This document shows, piece after piece, positions 43,075 to 52,453 of a DNA stretch of 64,000 nucleotides (position 1 is the stretch's first letter; every line of letters starts with the position of its first letter). Source of the stretch: Arthrobacter silviterrae (lineage in GTDB: Bacteria > Actinomycetota > Actinomycetes > Actinomycetales > Micrococcaceae); the NCBI RefSeq assembly GCF_011045165.1, contig NZ_JAAKZI010000004.1:1-64000 (forward strand). Reading direction: 5' to 3'. A program made the translations under genes and the position numbers. Under the pieces are notes generated by a model. The model saw only the letters and a program-made list of their open reading frames with translations, was not told where the DNA came from and did no database searches.

Positions 43075-43773
43075 ATGGCTGGCTTGGAGGCATTTCCGCA
43101 GGACTGGCAGACGGCCCTGGTGCTGGTTGCTCACCCGGATGACCCGGAGTACGGGATGGCGGCCGCGGTGGCGGAATGGACGGCTGCGGGCAGGGACGTC
43201 CACTATGTGCTGGCCACCCGCGGCGAGGCCGGCATCGCCGGGCTGGCCCCGGCCGCATCAGGGCCCCTGCGGGTCACTGAGCAGGAACGTGCCTGTGCCC
43301 GGGTGGGCGTGTCGAACCTGGTGTTCCTGGACCACCCCGACGGCCGGATTGAACCGGGGCTGGCGCTCCGGCGCGAGTTCGCCCGCCATATCCGCCGGGT
43401 CAGGCCGGAGGTGGTGCTGACCTTGAACCACCGCGATGAATGGGGCCCCGGGCGGTGGAACAGTGCCGACCACCGGGCAGTGGGCCGGTGCGTGCTGGAC
43501 GCTGTCTCCGACGCGGACAATGAGTGGATTTTCCCTGAACTCATGGCGGAGGACCTGCCGCGGCACAAGGTGCGCCACGTTGCGGTCATGTCCCCGCACC
43601 CCACGCACGCCCAGCCCGTCAGCCAGGCGAGCATTGACAGCGCCATCGCGTCGCTGGCGGAGCACCGCGAATATCTCAAGGCCCTCAGCACTACACCTGT
43701 GGAGGACCAGGCCCGGGCCCAGGTGGAATTGGTGACGGCCGGCGGCTCCGTGAGATTCGAGCTTTTCGGCTAG
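43075..43773 (+). CDS. PIG-L family deacetylase
   Basis: A 232-residue LmbE/PIG-L protein. The zinc-binding VAHPDDPEYG (18-27) gives the His and two Asp residues, and NHRDEWGPGRWNSADHRAVG carries further ligands. Family members remove acetyl from N-acetylglucosaminyl conjugates, as in MshB and Bca of mycothiol metabolism, but many act on other substrates. The ribosome binding site GGAAAGGA fits ATG 43075 best (8 nt spacing); ATGs at 43048 and 43069 are in frame alternatives. Confidence 0.85.
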   Translation: MAGLEAFPQDWQTALVLVAHPDDPEYGMAAAVAEWTAAGRDVHYVLATRGEAGIAGLAPAASGPLRVTEQERACARVGVSNLVFLDHPDGRIEPGLALRREFARHIRRVRPEVVLTLNHRDEWGPGRWNSADHRAVGRCVLDAVSDADNEWIFPELMAEDLPRHKVRHVAVMSPHPTHAQPVSQASIDSAIASLAEHREYLKALSTTPVEDQARAQVELVTAGGSVRFELFG

Positions 43774-43889
43774 CTTCCGGCGCAGCCGGGTTGCGCTGTG
43801 GGAAAACTGCGCTGACACGGGGTCCCCGCAGGAGTACGTTATTAGCTGAACTAGTGTCCCGGGGTAATGCAGTCAAAAAGGAGTCCCAC

Positions 43890-45632
43890 GTGCTGTTTCG
43901 CTTGATTGCGCACAACCTGGCGCCGCACAAGGCGCCCTTGGTGGCCATTGTGGTGCTGCAGTTCCTGTCCACCCTGGCCTCCCTGTACCTGCCCACCCTC
44001 AATGCCGACATCATTGACAACGGCGTGGTCAAGGGCGACATAGGCACCATTTACTCGCTGGGCGGGTGGATGCTGGCCATCACCGCCGGACAGGTGGTCT
44101 GCGCCATTGCCGCCACCTACCTCAGCGCCCGCCTGGCCATGGGCGTGGGGCGGCAAATGCGCCGTGACCTGTTCAACAAGGTGGAGACGTTTTCAGCCCA
44201 GGAAGTGGGCATCATTGGCGCACCGTCCCTGATCACGCGCACCACCAACGACGTCCAGCAGGTTCAGATGCTGACCCTGATGTCCTTCACCATGATGGTC
44301 ATGGCGCCCATCATGTGCATTGGCGGCATCATCCTGGCCATGAAGCAGGACGTGCCGTTGTCCGGCCTGCTGCTGGTGATCCTGCCTGTGCTGATCGTGG
44401 CCATCGCCTTGATTGTGCGAGTGCTGGTGCCCACCTTCCGCAAGGTCCAGCGCCAGCTGGACGACATCAACGGGGTGCTGCGCGAACAAATCACCGGCAT
44501 CAGCGTGATCCGGGCCTTTGTGCGCCGGGACTTTGAGGCCGAACGGTTTGCCACGGCCAATGGCGCCCTGACCGCCTCCCAGCTGCGCGCCGGCCGCCTC
44601 CTGTCCCTCATGTTCCCCACCATCTTTTTCGTGGTGAACGTGACCAGCGTGGGCGTGCTGTGGTTTGGCGGGCAGCGAATCGATGCCGGCAACATGCAGA
44701 TCGGCGCATTGACAGCGTTCCTGAGCTACATCATGCAGATCCTCATGTCCGTCATGATGGCAATGTTCATGTTCATGATGATCCCGCGCGCCGCCGTCAG
44801 CGCCGAGCGCATCCAGGAGGTCCTGGACACCGAGGCGTCCGTGGCCGACAAGCCGGGATCCCTGCAGGTGGACCGGCTGGACGGGACCCTGTCCGTGAAC
44901 AGCGCCGCCTTCAAGTACCCCGGCGCGCAGGACCCGGTCCTCTCCGGCGTCACCTTCACCGCCGCGCCCGGAAGCACGACGGCGGTGATCGGCTCCACCG
45001 GCAGCGGCAAGTCCACGCTGGTGAACCTCATACCGCGGCTCCTGGAGGCCAGCGACGGCACCATCCGGCTGGACGGGCACGACATCAGGGACGTCACGCT
45101 GGCGTCGCTCCGCAGCGCCATCGGCCTGGTGCCACAAAAGGCCTACCTGTTCTCCGGCACCGTCGGTTCGAACGTCCGCATGGGAAACAGCAACGCCACC
45201 GACGAGGAAGTGTGGGCGGCGCTGGAAGTCGCCCAGGCGGCGGATTTTGTGCGGGAGATGCCCGAGGGCCTGGACGCCCCGATCGAGCAGGGCGGGTCCA
45301 ACGTCTCAGGCGGCCAGCGCCAGCGCCTGTGCATTGCACGGGCCGTGGTGGCCAAGCCGTCGCTGTACCTTTTTGACGACAGCTTCTCCGCCCTGGACTA
45401 CGCCACTGACGCAAAGCTCCGGGCAGCGCTGAAACCCGTCACCACCGACGCCGCCGTCCTGGTGGTGGCCCAGCGGGTGGGCACCATCCGGCATGCCGAC
45501 AACATCCTGGTCCTGGATGAGGGCAAGCTGGTGGGCCAGGGCACCCATGACGAATTGCTGGAAAGCTGTCCTACCTACCAGGAAATTGTCACCTCCCAAA
45601 TGACCGAGGAAGACCAGGAGCACGCAGCATGA
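43890..45632 (+). CDS. ABC exporter half-transporter, degenerate-site subunit
   Basis: A 580-residue fused permease-ATPase (type IV exporter). Six transmembrane helices occupy residues 1-300. The ATPase has Walker A GSTGSGKST, signature NVSGGQRQR and Walker B LYLFDDSFSALD. In Walker B the catalytic Glu after the Asp is replaced by Asp (DD instead of DE), the hallmark of the degenerate half of heterodimeric exporters such as TM287/288 or BmrCD. GTG at 43890 has AAAGGAG upstream. It overlaps the second half-transporter gene by 4 bp. Likely substrates are drugs, lipids or peptides. Confidence 0.93.
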   Translation: MLFRLIAHNLAPHKAPLVAIVVLQFLSTLASLYLPTLNADIIDNGVVKGDIGTIYSLGGWMLAITAGQVVCAIAATYLSARLAMGVGRQMRRDLFNKVETFSAQEVGIIGAPSLITRTTNDVQQVQMLTLMSFTMMVMAPIMCIGGIILAMKQDVPLSGLLLVILPVLIVAIALIVRVLVPTFRKVQRQLDDINGVLREQITGISVIRAFVRRDFEAERFATANGALTASQLRAGRLLSLMFPTIFFVVNVTSVGVLWFGGQRIDAGNMQIGALTAFLSYIMQILMSVMMAMFMFMMIPRAAVSAERIQEVLDTEASVADKPGSLQVDRLDGTLSVNSAAFKYPGAQDPVLSGVTFTAAPGSTTAVIGSTGSGKSTLVNLIPRLLEASDGTIRLDGHDIRDVTLASLRSAIGLVPQKAYLFSGTVGSNVRMGNSNATDEEVWAALEVAQAADFVREMPEGLDAPIEQGGSNVSGGQRQRLCIARAVVAKPSLYLFDDSFSALDYATDAKLRAALKPVTTDAAVLVVAQRVGTIRHADNILVLDEGKLVGQGTHDELLESCPTYQEIVTSQMTEEDQEHAA

Positions 45633-47563
45633 GCATGATGAGGGGCCGGGGAGGCCCGCCGCAAAAGGCCGCAGCATTCGGTCCCAGCCTCAAGCGCATC
45701 CTGCGCCTGATGGCCCCCGACAGGCTGCGCATCATCTGGGTGGTCTTTCTGGCCGCCGTCTCGGTGGGCCTCTCCGTGGTGGCACCCAAGGTGCTGGGCC
45801 ACGCCACGGACCTCATCTTCAACGGTGTGGTGGGCCAAATGCTCGCCAAGTCCTTTCCTGCCGGCACCACCAAGGCGGCAGCAGTTGCCGGGCTGAAGGC
45901 CCACGGCCAGGGGCAGCTGGCGGACATGCTCTCGGGCATGGGTGTGGTTCCCGGCCAGGGACTGGACCTGGGTGCCCTGGGCTCCGTTTTGATGATTGTC
46001 CTGGCTTTGTACATCGTGGCCTTCTTCTTCAACTGGTCCCAGGGCTACATCACCACGGGCATTGTGCAGCGCGCCATGTACCGGCTGCGCCAGCAGATCG
46101 AGGACAAGCTGGACAGGCTCCCCATGTCGCACTTCCAGCAGGAGTCCCGCGGCGATGTGCTGTCCCGCGTCACGAATGACATTGACAACTTTTCCCAAAC
46201 CCTCAACCAAACCCTGACACAGCTCCTGATCGCCGCGCTGACGGTGGTTGGCGTGCTGGGCATGATGTTTTCCATCTCGCCCCTTCTGGCTGGCATCTCG
46301 CTGCTGACGGTGCCGGTGGTGGCGTTCCTGACCGTGTTCATTGCCAAGCGTTCCCGGGTGCAGTTCGGGGTGCAGTGGAAATCCACCGGAGAGCTCAACG
46401 GGCACGTTGAAGAGATGTTCACGGGCCACGAAATTGTCAAGGCCTTCGGCCAGCAGGAAGCGGCCATCGAGAAGTTCCGGGTTTCCAACGACGAACTGTA
46501 TGAGTCAAGCGCCAAGGCGCAGTTCATTTCCGGCATCATCATGCCCAGCATGAATTTTGTCTCCAACCTGAACTACGTGGTGGTCGCCGTTCTTGGCGGC
46601 ATCCAGGTGGCCTCGGGCATCATCACCATCGGCAGCGTCCAGGCGTTCATCCAGTACTCGCGGCAGTTCAGCCAGCCGATGGCACAGATCGGCAGCATGA
46701 TCAACCTGCTGCAGTCCGGGGTGGCGTCGGCGGAGCGTGTCTTCGACCTGATCGACGCCCAGGAGCAAACCCCCGACCATGTCCCGGCCGCGAAGCCCGC
46801 GCCCGCCCGGGGGCGCGTGGTCTTCGACCACGTGAACTTCAGCTACAACCCGGACGAGCCCCTCATCAAGGATCTCTCCCTCACGGCGGAACCCGGGGAG
46901 ACGGTCGCCATTGTCGGACCCACCGGTGCCGGCAAGACCACCCTGGTCAACCTGCTCATGCGCTTCTACGAGATTGATTCCGGCAAGATCACGGTGGACG
47001 GCGTCGACACGTCCGAACTCACCCGCGACGACCTCCGGCGGCAATTCGGCATGGTGCTCCAGGACGCCTGGCTGTTCGGCGGGACCATCAGGGAAAACCT
47101 GGCGTACGGCAAGCTCGGGGCCACGGAGGAGGAAATCCTGCAGGCTGCCGAGGCCACCCACGTGGACCACTTTGTCCGCTCCCTGCCGGACGGCTATGAC
47201 ACCGTTCTGACGGACGACGGCGGCGGGCTCAGCCAGGGCCAGCGCCAGCTCATGACGATTGCGCGCGCCTGGATTGCCAACCCCGGCATCCTGATTCTCG
47301 ACGAGGCCACCAGCTCGGTGGACACCCGCACCGAGGTGCTGATCCGCCAGGCAATGAACCGCCTGCGCAGCGGCCGCACCAGCTTTGTCATCGCCCACCG
47401 GCTCTCCACCATTCGCGACGCCGACCTGATCCTGGTCATGGACGACGGCAGGATCCTGGAGCAGGGTACCCATGCTGAACTGATCGAGGCGAAGACGTTC
47501 TACTACGATTTGTACATGAGCCAGTTTGGCGACCCGTTGTTTGAGGAGGCGAGCACAGCATGA
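45629..47563 (+). CDS. ABC exporter half-transporter, catalytic subunit
   Basis: A 644-residue partner of the preceding protein. Six transmembrane helices with an enlarged first extracytoplasmic loop (about 65-120, Gly/Ala-rich) lead to an ATPase with Walker A GPTGAGKTT, signature LSQGQRQL and a canonical Walker B ILILDEATSSVD, including the catalytic Glu. The signature SQGQ rather than SGGQ again fits an asymmetric heterodimer. The start overlaps the upstream stop (ATGA), and the gene overlaps the GntR gene by 4 bp. Confidence 0.93.
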   Translation: MSMMRGRGGPPQKAAAFGPSLKRILRLMAPDRLRIIWVVFLAAVSVGLSVVAPKVLGHATDLIFNGVVGQMLAKSFPAGTTKAAAVAGLKAHGQGQLADMLSGMGVVPGQGLDLGALGSVLMIVLALYIVAFFFNWSQGYITTGIVQRAMYRLRQQIEDKLDRLPMSHFQQESRGDVLSRVTNDIDNFSQTLNQTLTQLLIAALTVVGVLGMMFSISPLLAGISLLTVPVVAFLTVFIAKRSRVQFGVQWKSTGELNGHVEEMFTGHEIVKAFGQQEAAIEKFRVSNDELYESSAKAQFISGIIMPSMNFVSNLNYVVVAVLGGIQVASGIITIGSVQAFIQYSRQFSQPMAQIGSMINLLQSGVASAERVFDLIDAQEQTPDHVPAAKPAPARGRVVFDHVNFSYNPDEPLIKDLSLTAEPGETVAIVGPTGAGKTTLVNLLMRFYEIDSGKITVDGVDTSELTRDDLRRQFGMVLQDAWLFGGTIRENLAYGKLGATEEEILQAAEATHVDHFVRSLPDGYDTVLTDDGGGLSQGQRQLMTIARAWIANPGILILDEATSSVDTRTEVLIRQAMNRLRSGRTSFVIAHRLSTIRDADLILVMDDGRILEQGTHAELIEAKTFYYDLYMSQFGDPLFEEASTA

Positions 47564-47952
47564 ATGCCATGGACGTGATCATGCGCAAGTGGAGGCTGGA
47601 CGCCACTTCCACGGTGCCCCCGTACGAACAAATCCGGCTCCGGATCCTTGACCTCGCGGCGTCCGGTTCCCTGGCCGTCGGCACCAGGCTCCCTTCGGTG
47701 CGGTCCTTCGCCACCGACCTGGGCGTGGCGGCCAACACGGTGGCCCGCGCGTACCGCGAATTGGAGCAGGCCGGCATTCTCCTGACCGCCGGCCGCAGCG
47801 GAACCGCCATAGCGTCCGGCGGAGACCTGGTCCAGGCCCGCATGGCCGAAGCTGCCGAGACATTTGCCGCCGTCGTGCATGAACTTGGCGTGCCGGCGCC
47901 CAAGGCCCTGGCCATTGTGTCCGCGGCGCTGGAAAGCGGCACCGCACGCTGA
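47560..47952 (+). CDS. GntR-family regulator, YtrA subfamily
   Basis: A 130-residue short GntR regulator. The winged helix (about 20-85) shows YEQIRLRILDLAASGSLAVG, LPSVRSFATDLGVAANTVARAYRELEQAGIL and the wing GRSGT, with only a short C-terminal dimerisation helix pair, as in YtrA. YtrA-type genes usually lie in the same operon as ABC transporters and repress it. It is translationally coupled to the exporter genes, which makes autoregulation of the whole operon from the region 43774-43889 the simplest model. Confidence 0.9.
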   Translation: MNAMDVIMRKWRLDATSTVPPYEQIRLRILDLAASGSLAVGTRLPSVRSFATDLGVAANTVARAYRELEQAGILLTAGRSGTAIASGGDLVQARMAEAAETFAAVVHELGVPAPKALAIVSAALESGTAR

Positions 47953-47964
47953 CCCGCCCTGCGT

Positions 47965-47980
47965 TCGAACGAACATTCGA
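47965..47980. promoter_or_regulatory. LexA (SOS) box of uvrA
   Basis: TCGAACGAACATTCGA matches the actinobacterial/Gram-positive LexA box TCGAAC-N4-GTTCGA with one mismatch (A for G in the right half). It directly abuts the uvrA -10 box, a position where bound LexA would block RNA polymerase. It starts 13 bp after the GntR stop codon. Confidence 0.88.
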
Positions 47981-47981
47981 C

Positions 47982-47987
47982 TATACT
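47982..47987 (+). promoter_or_regulatory. uvrA: -10 box of uvrA
   Basis: TATACT follows the LexA box by one base. Transcription would start near 47994 and give a leader of about 52 nt with the ribosome binding site AAAGGA before ATG 48046. The -35 element is not obvious. Confidence 0.65.
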
Positions 47988-48045
47988 TGCAAGAGTTGCT
48001 GCAGCATCATGTCCAAAATCTTGGGACAGAACTTCAAAGGAAACA

Positions 48046-50946
48046 ATGCCGGAAACACAGGCCCAGCCCAAAAACCCCACCACCGTGGCAAAGCGCCCCG
48101 ACCTCTCGCGGCTGGTGGTCAAGGGCGCACGGGAAAACAACCTCCGCAATGTGGACCTGGACCTGCCCCGGGACTCCATGATCGTCTTCACCGGCCTGTC
48201 CGGCTCCGGCAAGTCATCGCTCGCCTTTGACACCATCTTCGCCGAGGGCCAGCGGCGCTACGTTGAGTCGCTGTCCGCCTATGCCCGGCAGTTCCTGGGC
48301 CAGGTGGACAAGCCGGACGTCGACTTCATTGAGGGCCTGTCCCCGGCCGTGTCGATCGACCAGAAATCGACCAGCAAGAACCCCCGCTCCACGGTGGGGA
48401 CCATCACCGAAATTTATGACTACATGCGCCTGCTGTGGGCCCGGGTGGGGACCCCGCACTGCCCTGTCTGCGGGGAGCCCATCGCCAAGCAGACGCCCCA
48501 GCAGATTGTGGACCAGCTGCTGGAAATGCCCGAGGGCACCCGGTTCCAGGTCCTGGCCCCCGTGGTGCGCGAGCGCAAGGGCGAGTTTGTGGACTTGTTC
48601 CGCGAACTCACCGCCAAGGGCTACTCCCGGGCCAAGGTGGACGGGGAACAGGTGCAACTTTCCGACCCGCCCAAGCTGAAGAAGACGTTCAAGCACACCA
48701 TTGAGGTGGTGGTGGACCGGCTGGTGGTCAAGGACGGGATCTCACAAAGGCTCACCGACTCGGTCGAGACCGCCCTGGGGCTTGCCGAGGGCCGCGTCCT
48801 GGCCGAGCTGGTGGACCTGGGGGAGTCCGACTCCGGCCGGATCCGGTCGTTTTCCGAAAACCTGGCGTGCCCCAACGAGCACCCCCTCGCCATCGATGAA
48901 ATCGAGCCGCGGTCGTTTTCCTTCAACAACCCCTTTGGTGCCTGCAGCGCGTGCAGCGGCATTGGCACCAAGCTGGAGGTTGACGAGGAACTGGTGGTCC
49001 CCAACACCTTCCTGTCCCTGGCCGAGGGCGCAATTGCCCCGTGGTCGCTGGGAACCGCCACCACCGAATACTGGAACCGGCTCCTGGAAGGGCTGGCCGA
49101 CGAGCTCGGCTTCTCCCTCAGCGATTCGTGGAACAAGCTCAGCACGGATTCCCGGCAGGCCATCCTGTACGGCAAGGACCACAAGGTGGTGGTCCAATAT
49201 CGGAACCGCTTTGGCCGTGAACGCAAGTACAGCACCGGCTTTGAGGGCGCCGTGCAGTACATCCAGCGCAAGCACATGGAGACGGAGTCCGATTCCGCCC
49301 GTGACCGGTATGAAGAGTACATGCGCCAGATCCCGTGCCCGACGTGCGGCGGCGCGCGGCTGAACCCGGCATCGCTGTCGGTGCTGATCAACGGCAAGAA
49401 CATTGCCGAGGTCTGTGCCCTGTCCATGCGCGACTGCTTCGACTTTCTCTCGCACCTGGTCCTGACCGGGCGCGAGGAGCAGATTGCCAGCCAGGTGCTC
49501 AAGGAAATCCAGGCCCGGCTGAAATTCCTGCTGGACGTGGGGCTGGAATACCTGAACCTGGAACGCGCCTCCGCCACGCTGTCAGGCGGGGAGGCCCAGC
49601 GCATCCGCCTGGCCACCCAGATCGGGTCCGGGCTGGTGGGTGTCCTGTATGTGTTGGACGAGCCCTCCATCGGCCTGCACCAGCGCGACAACCGGCGCCT
49701 CATTGAAACCCTGACCCGGCTGCGCGACCTCGGCAACACCCTCATTGTGGTGGAGCACGACGAAGACACCATCAACGAGGCCGACTGGATAGTGGACATC
49801 GGTCCCGGCGCCGGCGAGCACGGCGGCCGCGTGGTCCACTCCGGTTCGCTGGCCGGCCTGCTGGAAAACACGGAGTCCCTCACGGGCGACTACCTGTCCG
49901 GCCGCAAGTCCATTGCCATCCCCGCCAAGCGGCGCAAGTATGACAAGGGGCGGGTGCTCAAGGTGGTGGGCGCGCGTGAAAACAACCTGCAAAACATTGA
50001 CGCCACGTTCCCGCTGGGGCTGCTGACAGCCGTCACGGGTGTCAGCGGCTCCGGGAAGTCCACGCTGGTCAACGAGATCCTCTACAAGGTGCTCGCCAAC
50101 AAGCTCAACGGAGCCAAGCAGGTGGCCGGACGGCACCTTCGCGTGGACGGGCTGGAGCACCTGGACAAGGTGGTGCACGTGGACCAAAGCCCCATCGGCC
50201 GCACGCCGCGCTCCAACCCCGCCACGTACACGGGCGTCTTTGACAACATCCGGAAACTTTTTGCCGAGACCAACGAATCCAAGGTCCGCGGCTACCAGCC
50301 CGGCCGCTTCTCCTTCAACGTCAAGGGCGGGCGCTGCGAGGCCTGCACGGGAGACGGCACGCTCAAGATTGAAATGAACTTCCTGCCGGACGTGTACGTG
50401 CCCTGCGAGGTGTGCCACGGCGCCCGCTACAACCGTGAAACCCTCGAGGTTCACTACAAGGGCAAGTCCATCGCCGACGTCCTGAACATGCCCATCGAGG
50501 AAGGCGCAGATTTCTTTGCCGCATTCACCCCGATCGCCCGGCACCTGCGCACGCTGGTCGACGTGGGGCTTGGCTACGTTCGCCTGGGCCAGGCGTCCAC
50601 CACCCTTTCCGGCGGGGAGGCCCAGCGCGTGAAGCTGGCCGCCGAGCTCCAGAAGCGTTCCAACGGCCGCAGCGTCTACGTGCTGGACGAGCCCACCACG
50701 GGCCTCCACTTTGAGGACATCCGGAAACTGCTGCTGGTCCTGCAGGGCCTGGTGGACAAGGGCAACACGGTCATTGTCATTGAACACAACCTTGACGTGA
50801 TCAAGAGTGCAGACTGGATCGTTGACCTGGGGCCCGACGGCGGCACGGGCGGCGGCCAGGTCATTGCCGCCGGTTCGCCGGAAAAGGTGGCCAAGAGCAC
50901 CGAAAGCTACACGGCCGAGTTCCTCCGCGAAACGCTGAACGCATGA
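48046..50946 (+). CDS. uvrA: Excinuclease ABC subunit A
   Basis: A 966-residue UvrA, the damage-sensing ATPase of nucleotide excision repair. Two ABC ATPase modules have Walker [10 protein letters not shown] (near 50) and GVSGSGKST (near 665), and signatures [12 protein letters not shown] and [12 protein letters not shown]. Zinc-finger cysteine pairs are seen as [34 protein letters not shown] and [10 protein letters not shown]. The UvrB-binding region lies between the first Walker A and the signature. AAAGGA is 5 nt before the ATG. Control by LexA is indicated by the box just upstream. Confidence 0.98.
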   Translation: MPETQAQPKNPTTVAKRPDLSRLVVKGARENNLRNVDLDLPRDSMIVFTGLSGSGKSSLAFDTIFAEGQRRYVESLSAYARQFLGQVDKPDVDFIEGLSPAVSIDQKSTSKNPRSTVGTITEIYDYMRLLWARVGTPHCPVCGEPIAKQTPQQIVDQLLEMPEGTRFQVLAPVVRERKGEFVDLFRELTAKGYSRAKVDGEQVQLSDPPKLKKTFKHTIEVVVDRLVVKDGISQRLTDSVETALGLAEGRVLAELVDLGESDSGRIRSFSENLACPNEHPLAIDEIEPRSFSFNNPFGACSACSGIGTKLEVDEELVVPNTFLSLAEGAIAPWSLGTATTEYWNRLLEGLADELGFSLSDSWNKLSTDSRQAILYGKDHKVVVQYRNRFGRERKYSTGFEGAVQYIQRKHMETESDSARDRYEEYMRQIPCPTCGGARLNPASLSVLINGKNIAEVCALSMRDCFDFLSHLVLTGREEQIASQVLKEIQARLKFLLDVGLEYLNLERASATLSGGEAQRIRLATQIGSGLVGVLYVLDEPSIGLHQRDNRRLIETLTRLRDLGNTLIVVEHDEDTINEADWIVDIGPGAGEHGGRVVHSGSLAGLLENTESLTGDYLSGRKSIAIPAKRRKYDKGRVLKVVGARENNLQNIDATFPLGLLTAVTGVSGSGKSTLVNEILYKVLANKLNGAKQVAGRHLRVDGLEHLDKVVHVDQSPIGRTPRSNPATYTGVFDNIRKLFAETNESKVRGYQPGRFSFNVKGGRCEACTGDGTLKIEMNFLPDVYVPCEVCHGARYNRETLEVHYKGKSIADVLNMPIEEGADFFAAFTPIARHLRTLVDVGLGYVRLGQASTTLSGGEAQRVKLAAELQKRSNGRSVYVLDEPTTGLHFEDIRKLLLVLQGLVDKGNTVIVIEHNLDVIKSADWIVDLGPDGGTGGGQVIAAGSPEKVAKSTESYTAEFLRETLNA

Positions 50947-51001
50947 ACGTATGCCGCTGGGGGCATGGATGTTCCGGGTGGGTGGGCGGTTGTGGGAAAC
51001 T

Positions 51002-51796
51002 ATGGACGTGACTATCACCGCTGCCCATGATTCCCCCGGGGGGCGCCTGCCCTCCGTCCTTTTCGACCTTGACGGGACCCTGGTGGACCCGGCCGGCGGC
51101 ATCACAGGCGGGATAGCGCACGCCCTGGCGGCCGTGGGCCTGCCCGTGCCGGGCGACGACACCCTGTCGGCCATGATCGGGCCCAAGCTGGCGGACGCCC
51201 TGGTCTCGATTGCCGGGGTCCCGCAGGAGCGGGTGCCCGAGGTCATCGACGCATACCGCAGCTGGTATGCCGCCACCGGCATGGACATGTCACGCGTCTA
51301 CCCCGGCGTCAGGGAGCTGCTGGCGGGGCTGAAGGCACGGGGGCACCGTTTGGCTGTTGCCACCCAGAAGCCCGAGCCGCTGGCCAATGCCCTGCTGGCC
51401 CACCACGGGATCAACCGCTGCTTTGACGTGATCCGGGGCTCGCATTCGGATGAAACCCTCATGCCGGGGGAGCCGGGCTACCGTGCCGGCAAATCGGAAA
51501 TCATTGCCTCCGCCCTGGCGGGCGTTTCATCACTGGCGGCCTTGGGCGGCTCTCCCAACGCAGTCCCCGGCACCGTCCGGGAGGCCGTCATGGTGGGGGA
51601 CAGGCACCAGGACGTCCACGGGGCCCGCAGCAACGGACTGGACTGCATCGGCGTCTCCTGGGGCTTCGCGCCGGACGGCGAGCTGGCAGCGGCGGGTGCT
51701 GCCGCCGTCGTGCATTCCGCTGCGGAACTGGGGGAACTGCTGGGCCTGGCCGCCGGGCCCGTTGCAGGGCGGGAGGCCGTCCATGGCGCTGTATGA
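51002..51796 (+). CDS. HAD-family hydrolase (phosphoglycolate phosphatase-like)
   Basis: A 264-residue HAD phosphatase with motif I FDLDGTLVDP (nucleophile and acid/base aspartates), motif II VATQKPEP, the conserved Lys in the AGKSEI segment, and motif IV VMVGDRHQDVHGA. A cap domain of about 65 residues follows motif I, the Gph/PGMB pattern. GGGAAA precedes the ATG at 51002; GTG 51008 is an alternative. It overlaps the acyltransferase gene by 14 bp and lies 55 bp after uvrA. Confidence 0.87.
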   Translation: MDVTITAAHDSPGGRLPSVLFDLDGTLVDPAGGITGGIAHALAAVGLPVPGDDTLSAMIGPKLADALVSIAGVPQERVPEVIDAYRSWYAATGMDMSRVYPGVRELLAGLKARGHRLAVATQKPEPLANALLAHHGINRCFDVIRGSHSDETLMPGEPGYRAGKSEIIASALAGVSSLAALGGSPNAVPGTVREAVMVGDRHQDVHGARSNGLDCIGVSWGFAPDGELAAAGAAAVVHSAAELGELLGLAAGPVAGREAVHGAV

Positions 51797-52451
51797 CCTG
51801 ACCCGGGTGCTCACGCGCGGCACCATCGCCGGCCTGTGCCGTCCCACCGTGGAGGGGCTGGCCAATGTGCCCAAGGACGGGCCGTTCATTGTGGCACCCA
51901 ACCACCTGTCGTTTTTTGACTCCGTCATTGTCCAGGCCTTGACGCCCCGGCCCGTTTCCTTCTTTGCCAAGGCCGAATACTTTACCGGCACGGGCGTCAA
52001 GGGCCGGCTCATGAAAACGTTCTTCGAGTCCGTGCACTCGATCCCGGTGGAACGCGGTGAGCAGGCCGCCAGTGTCAAGGCACTCAAAACATTGCTGGAC
52101 ATTCTGGGCCGCGGGGACGGCGTGGGCATCTACCCCGAGGGCACGCGCTCCCGCGATGGCATCCTGTACCGCGGCCGCACCGGCGTTGGCTGGCTGGCCC
52201 TGACCACCGGCGCGCCCGTGGTGCCAGTGGGCATCATCGGCACCGAAAAGCTCCAGCCGGCGGGGCGGAACACTGTCAAGCCGCAGCCGTTCACCATGAA
52301 GTTCGGCAAGCCCCTGTACTTTGACAAGACGGGCCCGGACCATTCGCTGCCCGCCCGGCGCGCCGTCACGGACGCCATCATGGACGCCGTGGCAGCCCTC
52401 TCCGGCCAGGAGCGCAGCGCCAAGTACAACCAAAGCCCCAGTGTTGAGTAG
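51783..52451 (+). CDS. 1-acyl-sn-glycerol-3-phosphate acyltransferase-like protein
   Basis: A 222-residue PlsC-family acyltransferase. The catalytic NHLSFFD (HX4D) and the glycerophosphate-binding YPEGTRSRDG motifs are both present, with the hydrophobic VVPVGIIG block. It should acylate lysophosphatidic acid or a related acceptor at the membrane. The start lies inside the HAD gene, implying coupled translation, and the stop is 2 bp before uvrC. Confidence 0.9.
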   Translation: MALYDLTRVLTRGTIAGLCRPTVEGLANVPKDGPFIVAPNHLSFFDSVIVQALTPRPVSFFAKAEYFTGTGVKGRLMKTFFESVHSIPVERGEQAASVKALKTLLDILGRGDGVGIYPEGTRSRDGILYRGRTGVGWLALTTGAPVVPVGIIGTEKLQPAGRNTVKPQPFTMKFGKPLYFDKTGPDHSLPARRAVTDAIMDAVAALSGQERSAKYNQSPSVE

Positions 52452-52453
52452 CC

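Noticed and set aside
43840-43875. Defined YtrA-type operator before the ABC exporter
   Set aside because: Only a partial ACTAGTG-like half-site is visible; symmetry is too poor to list as a feature.
45360-45400. Frameshift or pseudogene in the first ABC half-transporter, suggested by its odd Walker B
   Set aside because: The frame is intact and the DD substitution is normal for one half of heterodimeric exporters.
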